From: DASQUP01 sp035641235
GTDB taxonomy: Bacteria > Actinomycetota > CADDZG01 > WHSQ01
Reading direction: 5' to 3'
Assembly: GCA_035641235.1 (NCBI GenBank)
Contig: DASQUP010000144.1
Coordinates: 1 to 61,504, forward strand
DNA length: 61,504 bases
Part shown: one piece after another, positions 33,207 through 41,261 of the stretch
Layout: each line of letters opens with the position of its first letter
How positions within the stretch are numbered: the first letter of the stretch is position 1
Program-made: the position numbers and the translations under genes
The notes under the pieces: generated by a model
Database searches by the model: none
The model's input: the letters and a program-made list of their open reading frames with translations, nothing else
Told to the model about the DNA's origin: nothing

Positions 33207-33356
33207 TTAGTGACTGCTATCAGATCGGTTGCTCGAGGAGAGTCCCTCTCGCCGGCGCTCGAGCCGTCGCCGGCGCGCGCCGAGCCACACGAGGTAGGTC
33301 CCCAGCCCAATCGCGACGGCGGAGAAAGCCACGAACATCCAGGCAAGGTCGCTCAT
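33207..33356 (-). CDS. ccmD: CcmD-like small heme-exporter subunit
   Basis: 49 residues: one helix (about 4-25, AWMFVAFSAVAIGLGTYLVW) then LGARRRRLERRR and a Ser-rich tail. This is the topology and basic RRRRLERR signature of CcmD, which holds the CcmABC exporter and CcmE together. It directly follows ccmC (3-bp gap). Confidence 0.8.
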   Translation of the reverse strand: MSDLAWMFVAFSAVAIGLGTYLVWLGARRRRLERRREGLSSSNRSDSSH

Positions 33357-33359
33357 CGA

Positions 33360-34070
33360 CTACGTAGCCGCGTGAGTGGGCTGCCGTCTCGCTCCCTGAA
33401 GCTCGAGCTGCCGGATCTCGTCCTCGTCTCGCCCGAGCTTGACTCGTTGGACGAGGAGCCAGGTGAAAAGCAAGGTGAACGCCGCCAGGGAGACGAAGAA
33501 GGCGAGCAGCTCCGGCGCGCCGAGTCCCGAGCTGGCGCTCGGATCCGATGGGGTCGGGCCCGAGGGGTGAAGGGTCCGCCACCACCGCACCGAGAAATGG
33601 ACGATGGGGACATTGATGAAGCCGACGATCCCCACGACCGACGCCATCCGGCCTGCTCTGGTCGGGTCGGTTGCGAGGTTGCGGAGGAATAGGTAACCGA
33701 CGTAGGTGAGCCACATCACCGTGGTCGATGTCAGGCGGGCATCCCACTGCCACCAAGTGCCCCACACCGGGCGCGCCCAGATCGGGCCGGTGATCAGGAC
33801 CAGGGCGCCGAAGAGGACGCCGAGCTCCGCGGCCGAGTGCCCGAGCAGGTCCCACCGGCGCTCGCCGGTGCGCAGGTACACGATCGAGGCGATAAAGGTG
33901 ATGGCGAAGCCGAGGTAGGCGACCCACGCCGACGGGACGTGGAAATAGAAGATGCGCTGGAGCGGACCGCCCATCGAGTCGTCCGCCTCCCTGGCGACGA
34001 AGAAGATGAGGAACAAGGAAACGCCCACGAGCGCCCACGCCGCCACGCCGAGCCGTTTTGTCTTGTCCAT
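33360..34070 (-). CDS. ccmC: Heme exporter subunit CcmC
   Basis: 236 residues, six helices. The heme-handling protein motif GTWWQWDARLTS (about 103-114) is the hallmark WxWD region, with flanking His in FYFHVPSAW and IVHFSVRWW as heme ligands. Loads heme onto CcmE. ccmC and ccmD are separated from ccmA/ccmB by a DUF559-type gene. Confidence 0.94.
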   Translation of the reverse strand: MDKTKRLGVAAWALVGVSLFLIFFVAREADDSMGGPLQRIFYFHVPSAWVAYLGFAITFIASIVYLRTGERRWDLLGHSAAELGVLFGALVLITGPIWARPVWGTWWQWDARLTSTTVMWLTYVGYLFLRNLATDPTRAGRMASVVGIVGFINVPIVHFSVRWWRTLHPSGPTPSDPSASSGLGAPELLAFFVSLAAFTLLFTWLLVQRVKLGRDEDEIRQLELQGARRQPTHAAT

Positions 34071-34143
34071 AAGGCAGAGCCTACCGGCGCGCCGCCCCCT
34101 AGATGTCTCCTTAAATGGGCGGGGGCCCAGGGGCCTGAGGGAA

Positions 34144-34186
34144 CTTTGGTCGAAAACCTACTCGTAGCGCAGGTTTTATGCCAAAG
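34144..34186. repeat. 43-bp nested palindrome overlapping the end of the DUF559-type gene
   Basis: CTTTGG / CCAAAG (34144-34149, 34181-34186) enclose, after 3+3 nt, AAAACCT / AGGTTTT with an 11-nt loop. The stop codon of the leftward gene at 34176 lies inside it. AACCT...AGGTT matches the arm ends of the 49-bp palindromes. Confidence 0.6.
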
Positions 34187-35117
34187 AACGTCCCAGGGCA
34201 TTTGCAATCTCTCTAGCCAGTCCGCTCGGGTCATTTTTCATCCGAGCGTAGGTGACGTGCAACACTCTTTTTCCGCTTGCGGTGAGACGGTTGCGGCGTT
34301 GCAGATCGCGCTCCCAGTCCTTGGGATTGAGGTGATGGCGTCGACTGTCGACCTCGATCACAAGATCTTCATCTGGATAAATGAAGTCCACGCGTGCGAC
34401 GAACCCAGCTTCATCACGCACGACCCGCTGGCGTACTGGCAGAGGAAGGCGCTTGCGGCGGAGCAACTGGAGGAATTTTGTTTCCAGGGCGCTCTCAGTT
34501 GGGGGCGTTAGGGGATCTCTGCCTTCGAGGACGAGTCGCAGAACGCCCGATCCTCGATGGCCGCGTCCGGATGCTTCCTCGAGACGTCTCATGAGCCGAT
34601 CGAGGTTTGTCATTCGCCGGCGCAACGCACACTCCAGCGCAAGCTCCACGACATCGGCCTCCACGACCGCGCCGAGGTCGATCAACGTTCGATGCACAGT
34701 CGACATCGGGATTCCGGCTACCTCTGCAATGTCCCTGCGCGGCACCCCGGTCATCCGATGAACAATGACGTCCGGGCGTGTCGTCCGGAAGTTGCACGAC
34801 GTACTTGCCTCGATCGTCCCCTCTGGAACTTCGTCGAGTTGCCAGAACCCTGCCGCGCCTCGATGCGATGCCCATATTTGACCCGGCTTCCACAACGTCA
34901 CCGCTTTCAGCTGTTGCTTGAAGGAACTCGGCGTTGCCGAATAGCGGTAGACCGTCGGATGCTCACGTACGATCAGGCCGCTCCTCAGGCGCCGCCCGAT
35001 CCCGTGATCCTCGATGCCGACCTCGCGTGCCTGCTTCGAGGTGAAGAGCCCATACTGATTGGCCGCTATCCGCGCTAGAGCAGCGTCGCCTCGGTCGTTG
35101 GTGTGAATCCTGCCCAT
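34176..35117 (-). CDS. AbiEi-type N-terminus plus DUF559 nuclease-like protein (copy 1)
   Basis: 313 residues from the ATG at 35117. The N-terminal 150 residues resemble the AbiEi-type antitoxin winged helix and following domain (FTSKQAREVGIEDHGIGRRL; AVTLWKPGQIWASHRGAA). The C-terminal part has the DUF559 fold related to Vsr and PD-(D/E)XK nucleases: RVDFIYPDEDLVIEVDSRRH, then WERDLQRRNRLTASGKRVLHVTY. Widespread in actinobacteria, function unknown. It splits ccmB from ccmC, genes normally adjacent, and lies between two palindromes. A distant paralogue is at 54670. Confidence 0.8.
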   Translation of the reverse strand: MGRIHTNDRGDAALARIAANQYGLFTSKQAREVGIEDHGIGRRLRSGLIVREHPTVYRYSATPSSFKQQLKAVTLWKPGQIWASHRGAAGFWQLDEVPEGTIEASTSCNFRTTRPDVIVHRMTGVPRRDIAEVAGIPMSTVHRTLIDLGAVVEADVVELALECALRRRMTNLDRLMRRLEEASGRGHRGSGVLRLVLEGRDPLTPPTESALETKFLQLLRRKRLPLPVRQRVVRDEAGFVARVDFIYPDEDLVIEVDSRRHHLNPKDWERDLQRRNRLTASGKRVLHVTYARMKNDPSGLAREIANALGRSLA

Positions 35118-35150
35118 AAGGGACGTTGTCGCGCCGTCCAAGCCAGTGTG

Positions 35151-35168
35151 CTGTGAAATAGATCACAG
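35151..35168. promoter_or_regulatory. Crp/Fnr-type operator upstream of the DUF559-type gene
   Basis: CTGTGAAATAGATCACAG is a perfect 18-bp TGTGA-N6-TCACA palindrome, 34 bp before the start of the leftward gene. It fits a Crp-family site (a Crp gene is at 19507) and, less well, Rex (TTGTGA half-sites). Confidence 0.6.
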
Positions 35169-35196
35169 CGAAGCGTTGCGGCGGCGGCGCGCCGGG

Positions 35197-35946
35197 TTAG
35201 TCGATTGCGAACTCGAAAGCCAGCGCGCCCGTCGTTGTCATGATTACGTCGAACGCCAGCAGGATTCCGAACCAACCCTGCTCCGTCACTGCTCCGAACC
35301 CCCCGCCCAAAAACAAGTCCGAAGACAACTCCAACCCCCCGATGAACGCAGGCACCAGGGCAGGCAGCGCCAGGATCGGCAGGATCAGCTCCCGGCTGCG
35401 AGTTCCGGCGGCGAGCGCCGAGAACAAAGTCCCGATCGCCACGAAGCCGACGTTCACGAGCAACACCACCACGGCCATCGGACCCAGTGACGACACGAGG
35501 TCGACCCCGAAGAGCAAGGCGAAGGCAGGCAGGAGAACCGCCTCAACGAGCAGGATCGAGATGAAGTTCGCCGCCGCCTTTGCAAAAAATAAACCCGTCC
35601 GATCCAGCGGAAGGAGCAGAAGAACGTCGAGCGCGCCCTCCTGCTGGTCCACCTCGAACGTTCGTGCGAACCCGATCAGCCCCGCGAACAGCACGGTCAC
35701 CCAGAAGAATCCGGCGAGCACATCGGCCAGCGGTGCTACCCCCACACCCACCACAGAGGTTGGAGCTTCGAGTCGGCCGGACGTCGGGAGTGTGAACGCT
35801 AGCAACAGAGTCACCGCGAACGAAAACGCCAGCATCGGGGGAAGGGTGTCGCGCGTCCGCAATTCGATGCGTATGTCCTTGCGGGCCAATACTGCCGTCT
35901 TTGCCACCCACCCCCGCTCTGCGCGCGGCGCAGCAATGGAGCTCAC
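35197..35946 (-). CDS. ccmB: Heme exporter permease CcmB
   Basis: 249 residues from GTG 35946, which overlaps the ccmA stop (GTGA). Six helices; ARKDIRIELRTRDTLPPMLAF (helix entry, about 23-43) and FARTFEVDQQEGALDVLLLLP are typical CcmB cytoplasmic segments. It works with CcmA and CcmC to release heme-loaded CcmE. Confidence 0.93.
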   Translation of the reverse strand: MSSIAAPRAERGWVAKTAVLARKDIRIELRTRDTLPPMLAFSFAVTLLLAFTLPTSGRLEAPTSVVGVGVAPLADVLAGFFWVTVLFAGLIGFARTFEVDQQEGALDVLLLLPLDRTGLFFAKAAANFISILLVEAVLLPAFALLFGVDLVSSLGPMAVVVLLVNVGFVAIGTLFSALAAGTRSRELILPILALPALVPAFIGGLELSSDLFLGGGFGAVTEQGWFGILLAFDVIMTTTGALAFEFAID

Positions 35947-36611
35947 GACCGCCTCACGGTGGACCGCTTCCGGGGGCCGTATCTGCCCGCCACAACCACT
36001 CGCCCATCGCGCAGGATGATCCCGCCGTCGGCATAGGCCTTCACTTTCTTGGCGCCGTGCGTTGCGATCAGCGCCACCTTCCCGGGCGCGCACCATTCCT
36101 TCACGGCGGTCGAGAGCATTTCCGATGCATCGTCATCGAGGTTTGCGTAGGGCTCGTCAAGAAGAAGCACATCCGGGTCGTGGACGATCGCCCGCGCTAC
36201 CGATGCTCGCCTCTTGAGTCCCGCAGACAGATCGCCCGCATAAGTCGATGCCCGTCCCGACAGGCCCACTGCCGCGAGCGCATCGTCGACGCGCGCCGCC
36301 GGCGCGCCGTACAACCCTGCAAACAGCTCCAGGTTCTCGGCGACGGTTAGGCGTGAATAGAGCCCTGCCGCGTGGCCCGAGTACCCGATCCGCCGCCGAA
36401 AGGATTCATCTCTCAGCGACGGCGGCTGCCCCTCGACCGCAACCGACCCCGACGTCGGTCGCTGCAGCCCGGCAATAACGCGCAGCAGCGTCGACTTACC
36501 GGAGCCGTTCGGCCCGAAGAGCCCTGTGATACCGGCTGCTACATCGAGATCGACCCCGTCGAGAGCAATAGTGCGTCCGAACGCAACCGTGAGGGAGGCC
36601 GCGGAGATCAT
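35943..36611 (-). CDS. ccmA: Heme exporter ATPase CcmA
   Basis: 222 residues from the ATG at 36611. ABC ATPase with Walker A FGPNGSGKST (about 32-41), signature LSAGLKRR (variant of LSGGQ, as in other CcmA proteins), Walker B VLLLDEP and the switch His in LIATHG. ATP hydrolysis drives release of holo-CcmE. Confidence 0.93.
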   Translation of the reverse strand: MISAASLTVAFGRTIALDGVDLDVAAGITGLFGPNGSGKSTLLRVIAGLQRPTSGSVAVEGQPPSLRDESFRRRIGYSGHAAGLYSRLTVAENLELFAGLYGAPAARVDDALAAVGLSGRASTYAGDLSAGLKRRASVARAIVHDPDVLLLDEPYANLDDDASEMLSTAVKEWCAPGKVALIATHGAKKVKAYADGGIILRDGRVVVAGRYGPRKRSTVRRS

Positions 36612-36657
36612 GCCCGAACTCGGACGCGCCCGAACGCCGCCTCGCACGCGCCGCGCC

Positions 36658-37836
36658 TCACAGCGTCGGCTCCGGCTGAGCTAGGTTCGCCAGCCTCTCC
36701 TTGAGTTCGGCACGCCGCTTCGACCACTCCTGTTCAGAGATATCTCCTGCTCGATAGCGAAGGTCGAGCGCTGCGATGAGCGACAAGAGATGGTCGCGCG
36801 TCTCGGCAACGGGATGTCCGCCGTATGCGGTCAATCCCTCGACGGGGCGGGGGCCGCGTCGCCGCATGAAAGCGAAACCGACCAACCCAACTGCGAGCAC
36901 CGCAGCGATTCCGATTCCGATGTTCAGTCCGCCGCCTTCGGCCTCCGCGGTGGCCTGAACCTGCAGCCGGTCGCCCCCTTCGATGGTGTCCGTTGTCGCC
37001 CACCGTTCGTAGGTTCGGTCTCCGATCCTCACACGTTCGTCGGGAACGAGCCGGTTGCTGCGAATCGTGAGCGGCGGCTCCGCGTGCACGAGCATGTTGA
37101 GAGTCGGGTACAGCGCTGCACGATTGATGTCGAAGATACCGGCGCTCCCAGGGATCGTGTAGGTGTAGGTGAAGGTGCTCTCTCCAGGGGGAACGGCTGC
37201 GGTAATGGCTAAGCCGAAGTCGCTCTCGGTCGCCCCCGGCACATCGATGCTCGAGTCGACAAGCGGGAAGTCCGGTAGTTCGGCTCCGTCGGGTACTGAG
37301 AACCCGAGCGTGGGACGCGGTCCCTCGTCTCCTCCTCCGCCCCGTCCGATGTAGGCGCGGTTCGAGTTGTTTATGACGATGACCGACTCGATTACATCAA
37401 CGCCTCGATCCGACAATGACAGGAACATGGCATCCCGCTCTACGACGATTACGTCGGGATCGTCGGTCGGTGGCCACACTCGCAACGTGGTGTCCACAAC
37501 GGGAGGCTCGGCCGTGTCCGATGGAAGTCGAACGGCACCTCCGTAGTACCCCTGCCGGAAGTTGGCGGTGAGCGTATAGAGGTACTCGTCCCCCGTCGGA
37601 AGTTTGTCGAACTCAAAGCGTCCGCGCCGGTCGGTGGTAGTGCGTTTGACTTTGGGCTCGCTGCCTTGCTCGCTCGCTTGGGTCAACACGACCCGAACCC
37701 CACGCACACCTCTATCGGAGTCGCCGCGCAAAACCTCGCCGGTGATCGTTCCTTTCTCCGCGGCCTCGACCGGCCCGGCGATCAGCGGCAGCGCTGCCAC
37801 AGCCGCCAGGGCAAACTTCAGGATTCGTGACCGCAT
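36658..37836 (-). CDS. Secreted carboxypeptidase-regulatory-like domain protein with C-terminal helix, in the ccm cluster
   Basis: 392 residues from the ATG at 37836 (GAGAGG upstream). Signal peptide (1-27, cleaved near VEAAEKG), a beta-sandwich of the carboxypeptidase regulatory type (GTITGEVLRGD to TLTANFRQGYYGG, about 28-105), a second beta-rich domain with a Gly loop (GRGGGGDEG), one helix (about 320-340) and an acidic/basic coiled-coil tail (DISEQEWSKRRAELKERL). It lies between ccmA and the zinc-ribbon gene. No known Ccm protein looks like this, so it may be a periplasmic scaffold or apocytochrome chaperone. Confidence 0.7.
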   Translation of the reverse strand: MRSRILKFALAAVAALPLIAGPVEAAEKGTITGEVLRGDSDRGVRGVRVVLTQASEQGSEPKVKRTTTDRRGRFEFDKLPTGDEYLYTLTANFRQGYYGGAVRLPSDTAEPPVVDTTLRVWPPTDDPDVIVVERDAMFLSLSDRGVDVIESVIVINNSNRAYIGRGGGGDEGPRPTLGFSVPDGAELPDFPLVDSSIDVPGATESDFGLAITAAVPPGESTFTYTYTIPGSAGIFDINRAALYPTLNMLVHAEPPLTIRSNRLVPDERVRIGDRTYERWATTDTIEGGDRLQVQATAEAEGGGLNIGIGIAAVLAVGLVGFAFMRRRGPRPVEGLTAYGGHPVAETRDHLLSLIAALDLRYRAGDISEQEWSKRRAELKERLANLAQPEPTL

Positions 37837-38216
37837 TTGCTGCATGCCTCTCCCGGAACTCTTGGCCCCCCGCACTCGGGACACTCCATTCGAGCTCGAA
37901 TCGCAGCTATCTCCGCTTCGAACTCGTCATCATCGGCCTCACCCCGTTCGATTGCGTCGAGTTCCTTGAGAGCGGCGAGAGCTTCGGCTTCGTACTCGTC
38001 GCGCAGGATCTCGAAGTCGGCCGTCGACAGCTTGCCGATAAGCCGTTCGTTCTCAATGTCCACAAGGGCGCCAAGCGCAGCCTCTTTGCGCGCTCCGGCT
38101 TCCTCCAGCCGGATTGAAACAGAATTAGCCTCCGGCCGCGCCCCGCGCACAAGGGGGATTGAGATGTAGATCCCTGCGACGGTGATGAAAAGGAGGATCA
38201 GTACGATTTCCATCAC
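37818..38216 (-). CDS. CcmI-like membrane protein with C-terminal zinc ribbon
   Basis: 132 residues: one N-terminal helix (3-24), a long helical coiled-coil (about 36-110, KEAALGALVDIENERLIGKL) and a C-x2-C...C-x2-C ribbon, CPECG and CSKCG, at the very end. Helix plus coiled-coil resembles the first part of CcmI and similar zinc-ribbon proteins in ccm clusters. Overlaps both neighbours. Confidence 0.75.
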   Translation of the reverse strand: MMEIVLILLFITVAGIYISIPLVRGARPEANSVSIRLEEAGARKEAALGALVDIENERLIGKLSTADFEILRDEYEAEALAALKELDAIERGEADDDEFEAEIAAIRARMECPECGGPRVPGEACSKCGHES

Positions 38217-38671
38217 GGTTCATCCCTGAACGCCGCCAGCTCCGCTTGAACCCGAGCACGGTCCGAGTCGGCGATGCGCGGTCGATCTGCTCCGGCTGCG
38301 GGTTCTCTCTCAGAGGGTGTCCATCGCCTGGCCAGCCAGACGACCAGGGCCAAACCCGCCATCGCGAACAGCGCCGGCGTGACCCATGCGACCCCCTCTT
38401 TAGGTGTTGCTCGGATGCCCGGCCCGTATTCGGCCTCCAAACGATTCAGGATCTGGGCGTCCGTCATCCCCTCGCGTGCCATGCCGGCGATCTCTGCACG
38501 GAGCTCGTCGGACTCCTTCGAGGGGCAGTCGTGAAGTGTGACGCCGTCGCAGAAGGGCGACATGATTCGTTGCGACAGGCGCGCTGCCCTTTCCTCCGGA
38601 GTCTGTGCTGCCGCCACGTGCGTCAGAAACAAACTTCCCGCGAGTGTCAGCGCGAGCAGCCCTGCTTTCAT
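38213..38671 (-). CDS. ccmH: CcmH-like cytochrome c maturation protein, C-x7-C variant
   Basis: 152 residues: signal peptide (1-22), a three-helix thioreductase domain, then a membrane helix (about 95-113) and cytoplasmic tail. The redox pair is C41 and C49 in SPFCDGVTLHDCPS, spaced C-x7-C instead of the classical LRCPVCQ. The following ELRAEIAGMAREGMTDAQIL is a good CcmH match. Overlaps the ccmF stop (ATGA). Confidence 0.85.
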   Translation of the reverse strand: MKAGLLALTLAGSLFLTHVAAAQTPEERAARLSQRIMSPFCDGVTLHDCPSKESDELRAEIAGMAREGMTDAQILNRLEAEYGPGIRATPKEGVAWVTPALFAMAGLALVVWLARRWTPSEREPAAGADRPRIADSDRARVQAELAAFRDEP

Positions 38672-40665
38672 CGTGTGACCACCGCGGGCTCGGAGGCGGG
38701 GCGGCGCGCCCCAGGACTTCTCTGAGGTACCGGCGCTCCACCGCTCATGATGACGACCATGCCCAAGAGCATCACCGCGGCGCCGGCCCAGATCCACCAC
38801 GTGAGCGGATTCACGAAGGCCCGGAGCCCGGCCGCCCCGTCTCTGTCGAGTGACGTCACAACTACATAGAGGTCTTCGACGGGCGTCGTCCTGATGGCAA
38901 CTTCGCTCTGTCGCTGGCCCTGAGCGAAATGGAAGTTCAGCTGCGGTCGCAGCGTGGTGATCTGGCGGTCACCTCTGAAGACGTCGACCTGGGCGGCGTT
39001 GACTTCCTTCTCGGGCGTCGAGCCACGATCCAGTCCCTCGTAGACAAGTGTGTACTCGCCGATCTTCATCGAGTCGCCCACCGGAACAAGCGCCTGGCTC
39101 TCGGTGCGAAATGCTGCGCCCGCAAGGCCCAAAACGATCAACAACACACCAAGGTGGACGACGTAGCCGCCGTACCGGCGGCGATTACGCATGAGGGTTC
39201 GTCCGAGCGCCTCCCGCCAGCCGGCGCCGCGCGTCCTGTACACGCGGCTCCCGCGCACGAACTCACCCGCGATCGCCGTGGCCGTAAATGCACACAGACC
39301 GAACGCCAGCAGTGCGCCCGCGCTGCGCGTGCCCATCGCCGCGACGACGAGCGTGACCCCCGCTCCGGCCAGCAGCGGGATCTGCACCACCCTCAAGAAG
39401 GCTCCTCTGCTCATCCGGCGCCACGAGATCAGGGGTCCGATGCCGGTCAGCGCCACTATTGCGAGTGCGACGGGGATGAAGACCGAATTGAAGAAGGGTG
39501 GTCCCACCGACAGCCGAACTCCAGAGAACGCTTCCGCAACTATCGGGTACATGGTTCCCCACAGGACGGTGAAGGCCGCAGCGAGGAACAGCACATTGTT
39601 CAGTAGGAAAGCGGACTCGCGCGACAACAAAGAGTCGAACCGGTTCTCGCTCCTAAGCCGCTCCCCGCGAGCCACTACAACTACCAACCCGCCGATCAAC
39701 ATGAAGCCAAGGAACGGCAGAAACCATTTCCCCGTTGTGCTCTCCGTGAAGGTGTGGATGCTCGAGAGGATTCCGGAGCGAGTGAGGAACGTGCCGAAGA
39801 GGGCAAGCACGTACGTGAGCAGGATCAAGACTACGTTCCAGACCTTGAACATCCGGCGCTTCTCTTGGATGACCACAGAATGCAGGAATGCAGTCGCCGT
39901 GAGCCATGGCATGAACGAGGCGTTCTCCACCGGATCCCAAGCCCAGTAGCCGCCCCAACCGAGTTCCGTGTAGGCCCAGGCCCCTCCGAGGACGATGCCG
40001 ATAGACAACGAACTCCACGCGAAAAGCGTCCATCGCCGTGTGGACGTGAACCACGAGTCATCCAACCGCCCTGAGAACAGAGCGGCCATCGCGAACGCGA
40101 ACGGCACCGAGAAACCCACGAATCCGGCGTACAACAGCGGTGGGTGTATGAGCATGCCCGGAGACTGAAGCAGCGGGTTCAGCCCCTGGCCGTCCGTGGG
40201 AACGTCGGCCACTTTCGTGAAGGGATCGGCGGGCCCCACAAGCAGCGCGAGGAAAAAGACGGCCACTCCCGCCAAGACGGCGCCCGCCCACGCAACGAGG
40301 CGGTCGGTGCGGGCGCGCGCCCGGATCAGGGCAACTGCAGCAAAGGCGGTTAGGAGGAAGGTCCAGAACAAAAGGGACCCCTCCATGCCGCCCCACAACG
40401 CTGCGAATGTGTACCGGAAACTGAGCGAGCGGGAGGAGTAGTTGACGGCGTACTGGAGGGAGAAGTCGTGAACGAGGAGTGCATGTAACAGCGCCACCAT
40501 CCCGATGGTGACCAGAACGCCTGTGGCAACCATCGCCCTGACGCCGGCCTTGGTGAGCTCGCTGCGCCGCCGCAAGGCGCCGAGCGTGCACAACGCCCCG
40601 GCCGCCAGCGCCACGATCGCTGCAGCGACCAATGACGGGCGTCCCAGGGCAGCAAGCGAATTCAC
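38668..40665 (-). CDS. ccmF: Cytochrome c heme lyase subunit CcmF
   Basis: 665 residues, about 15 helices. The WWD motif GWGGYWAWDPVENASFMPW (about 235-253) and heme-ligand His in ALLHALLVHDFSL, PLLYAGF region and STIHTFTE-like segment (SSIHTFTEST) identify CcmF. It performs heme ligation with CcmH. GTG start at 40665. Confidence 0.95.
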   Translation of the reverse strand: MNSLAALGRPSLVAAAIVALAAGALCTLGALRRRSELTKAGVRAMVATGVLVTIGMVALLHALLVHDFSLQYAVNYSSRSLSFRYTFAALWGGMEGSLLFWTFLLTAFAAVALIRARARTDRLVAWAGAVLAGVAVFFLALLVGPADPFTKVADVPTDGQGLNPLLQSPGMLIHPPLLYAGFVGFSVPFAFAMAALFSGRLDDSWFTSTRRWTLFAWSSLSIGIVLGGAWAYTELGWGGYWAWDPVENASFMPWLTATAFLHSVVIQEKRRMFKVWNVVLILLTYVLALFGTFLTRSGILSSIHTFTESTTGKWFLPFLGFMLIGGLVVVVARGERLRSENRFDSLLSRESAFLLNNVLFLAAAFTVLWGTMYPIVAEAFSGVRLSVGPPFFNSVFIPVALAIVALTGIGPLISWRRMSRGAFLRVVQIPLLAGAGVTLVVAAMGTRSAGALLAFGLCAFTATAIAGEFVRGSRVYRTRGAGWREALGRTLMRNRRRYGGYVVHLGVLLIVLGLAGAAFRTESQALVPVGDSMKIGEYTLVYEGLDRGSTPEKEVNAAQVDVFRGDRQITTLRPQLNFHFAQGQRQSEVAIRTTPVEDLYVVVTSLDRDGAAGLRAFVNPLTWWIWAGAAVMLLGMVVIMSGGAPVPQRSPGARRPASEPAVVTR

Positions 40666-40689
40666 GTGCCGCTCCCGGACTTGCCGCCG

Positions 40690-40740
40690 ACTTCTGTCTG
40701 CTCAGAACCGCGGTATCCGCGGTTTTCAGCAGACAGAAGC
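40690..40740. repeat. 51-bp imperfect palindrome (type 1)
   Basis: Arms CTTCTGTCTGCT / AGCAGACAGAAG (12 bp, perfect; one flanking mismatch makes 51), 3+3 nt mismatched, inner AACCGCGG / CCGCGGTT with a TAT loop. Lies between ccmE and ccmF, genes in the same direction, so it would have to be an attenuator or processing site if it acts in RNA. Confidence 0.8.
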
Positions 40741-40774
40741 GCGAGTCCGGCGGGTGTGGGCCGGCGCGCCGAGC

Positions 40775-41221
40775 TCAAGCCTTGGCTTTGAACTTGGAGG
40801 GACACTTTGCGAGTACCTCTGAAGCGGAGAAGATCTCGCCGTCGAAGGACCCCCGAGCCACGACCTCGGTATCTGCGTCGTCACGGAAGGCGTCCGGAAG
40901 CGGCCGGTCTGTTAGCACCGTGACATCGGTGTCTCCGTCCGTGATTGCGAAGGTCGTCTCGAGGCCCCGGCGGTCCACCGTGCCCTCAACGACGTTGCCG
41001 TTTATCCGGACTTCCTCGGCTCCCGTCGTGGGCCCCCGGTCAGAGACCTCGCTGGTTGTGAGGTAAAAGGCGGTGGAACCGGGCCGGGTGGTAGCCCACA
41101 ACACAAGGCCGATCACCGTCACGACGATGATCGCTCCGCCGGCATAGAACTTTACGTTTGTTTTGCTGTTGCCCGCCCCGGGTTTGTCCGGCCACGGGGT
41201 GTCCTCTAGCTGCTGGTCCAT
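40775..41221 (-). CDS. ccmE: Heme chaperone CcmE, Cys-type variant
   Basis: 148 residues: N-terminal helix (24-43) and an OB-fold outside. Classical CcmE binds heme through His in a H-x3-Y motif. Here the equivalent segment is VLAKCPSKF, so Cys140 replaces His and Phe144 the Tyr. Cys-type CcmE (C-x3-Y) is known from archaea and some sulfate reducers. The beta-strand region EEVRINGNVVEGTV is otherwise typical. Followed downstream by the 51-bp palindrome. Confidence 0.9.
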   Translation of the reverse strand: MDQQLEDTPWPDKPGAGNSKTNVKFYAGGAIIVVTVIGLVLWATTRPGSTAFYLTTSEVSDRGPTTGAEEVRINGNVVEGTVDRRGLETTFAITDGDTDVTVLTDRPLPDAFRDDADTEVVARGSFDGEIFSASEVLAKCPSKFKAKA

Positions 41222-41261
41222 GTCTGACCAGCGTAAATGAAACTTCGAGGTAGGCCGCGCC

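Noticed and set aside
33205..33222. Second Rex-like site sharing TGATAGCAGTCAC with the operator at 21835
   Set aside because: It lies inside the end of ccmD and only TGA/TCA of the half-sites remain, so the palindrome is lost; probably chance.
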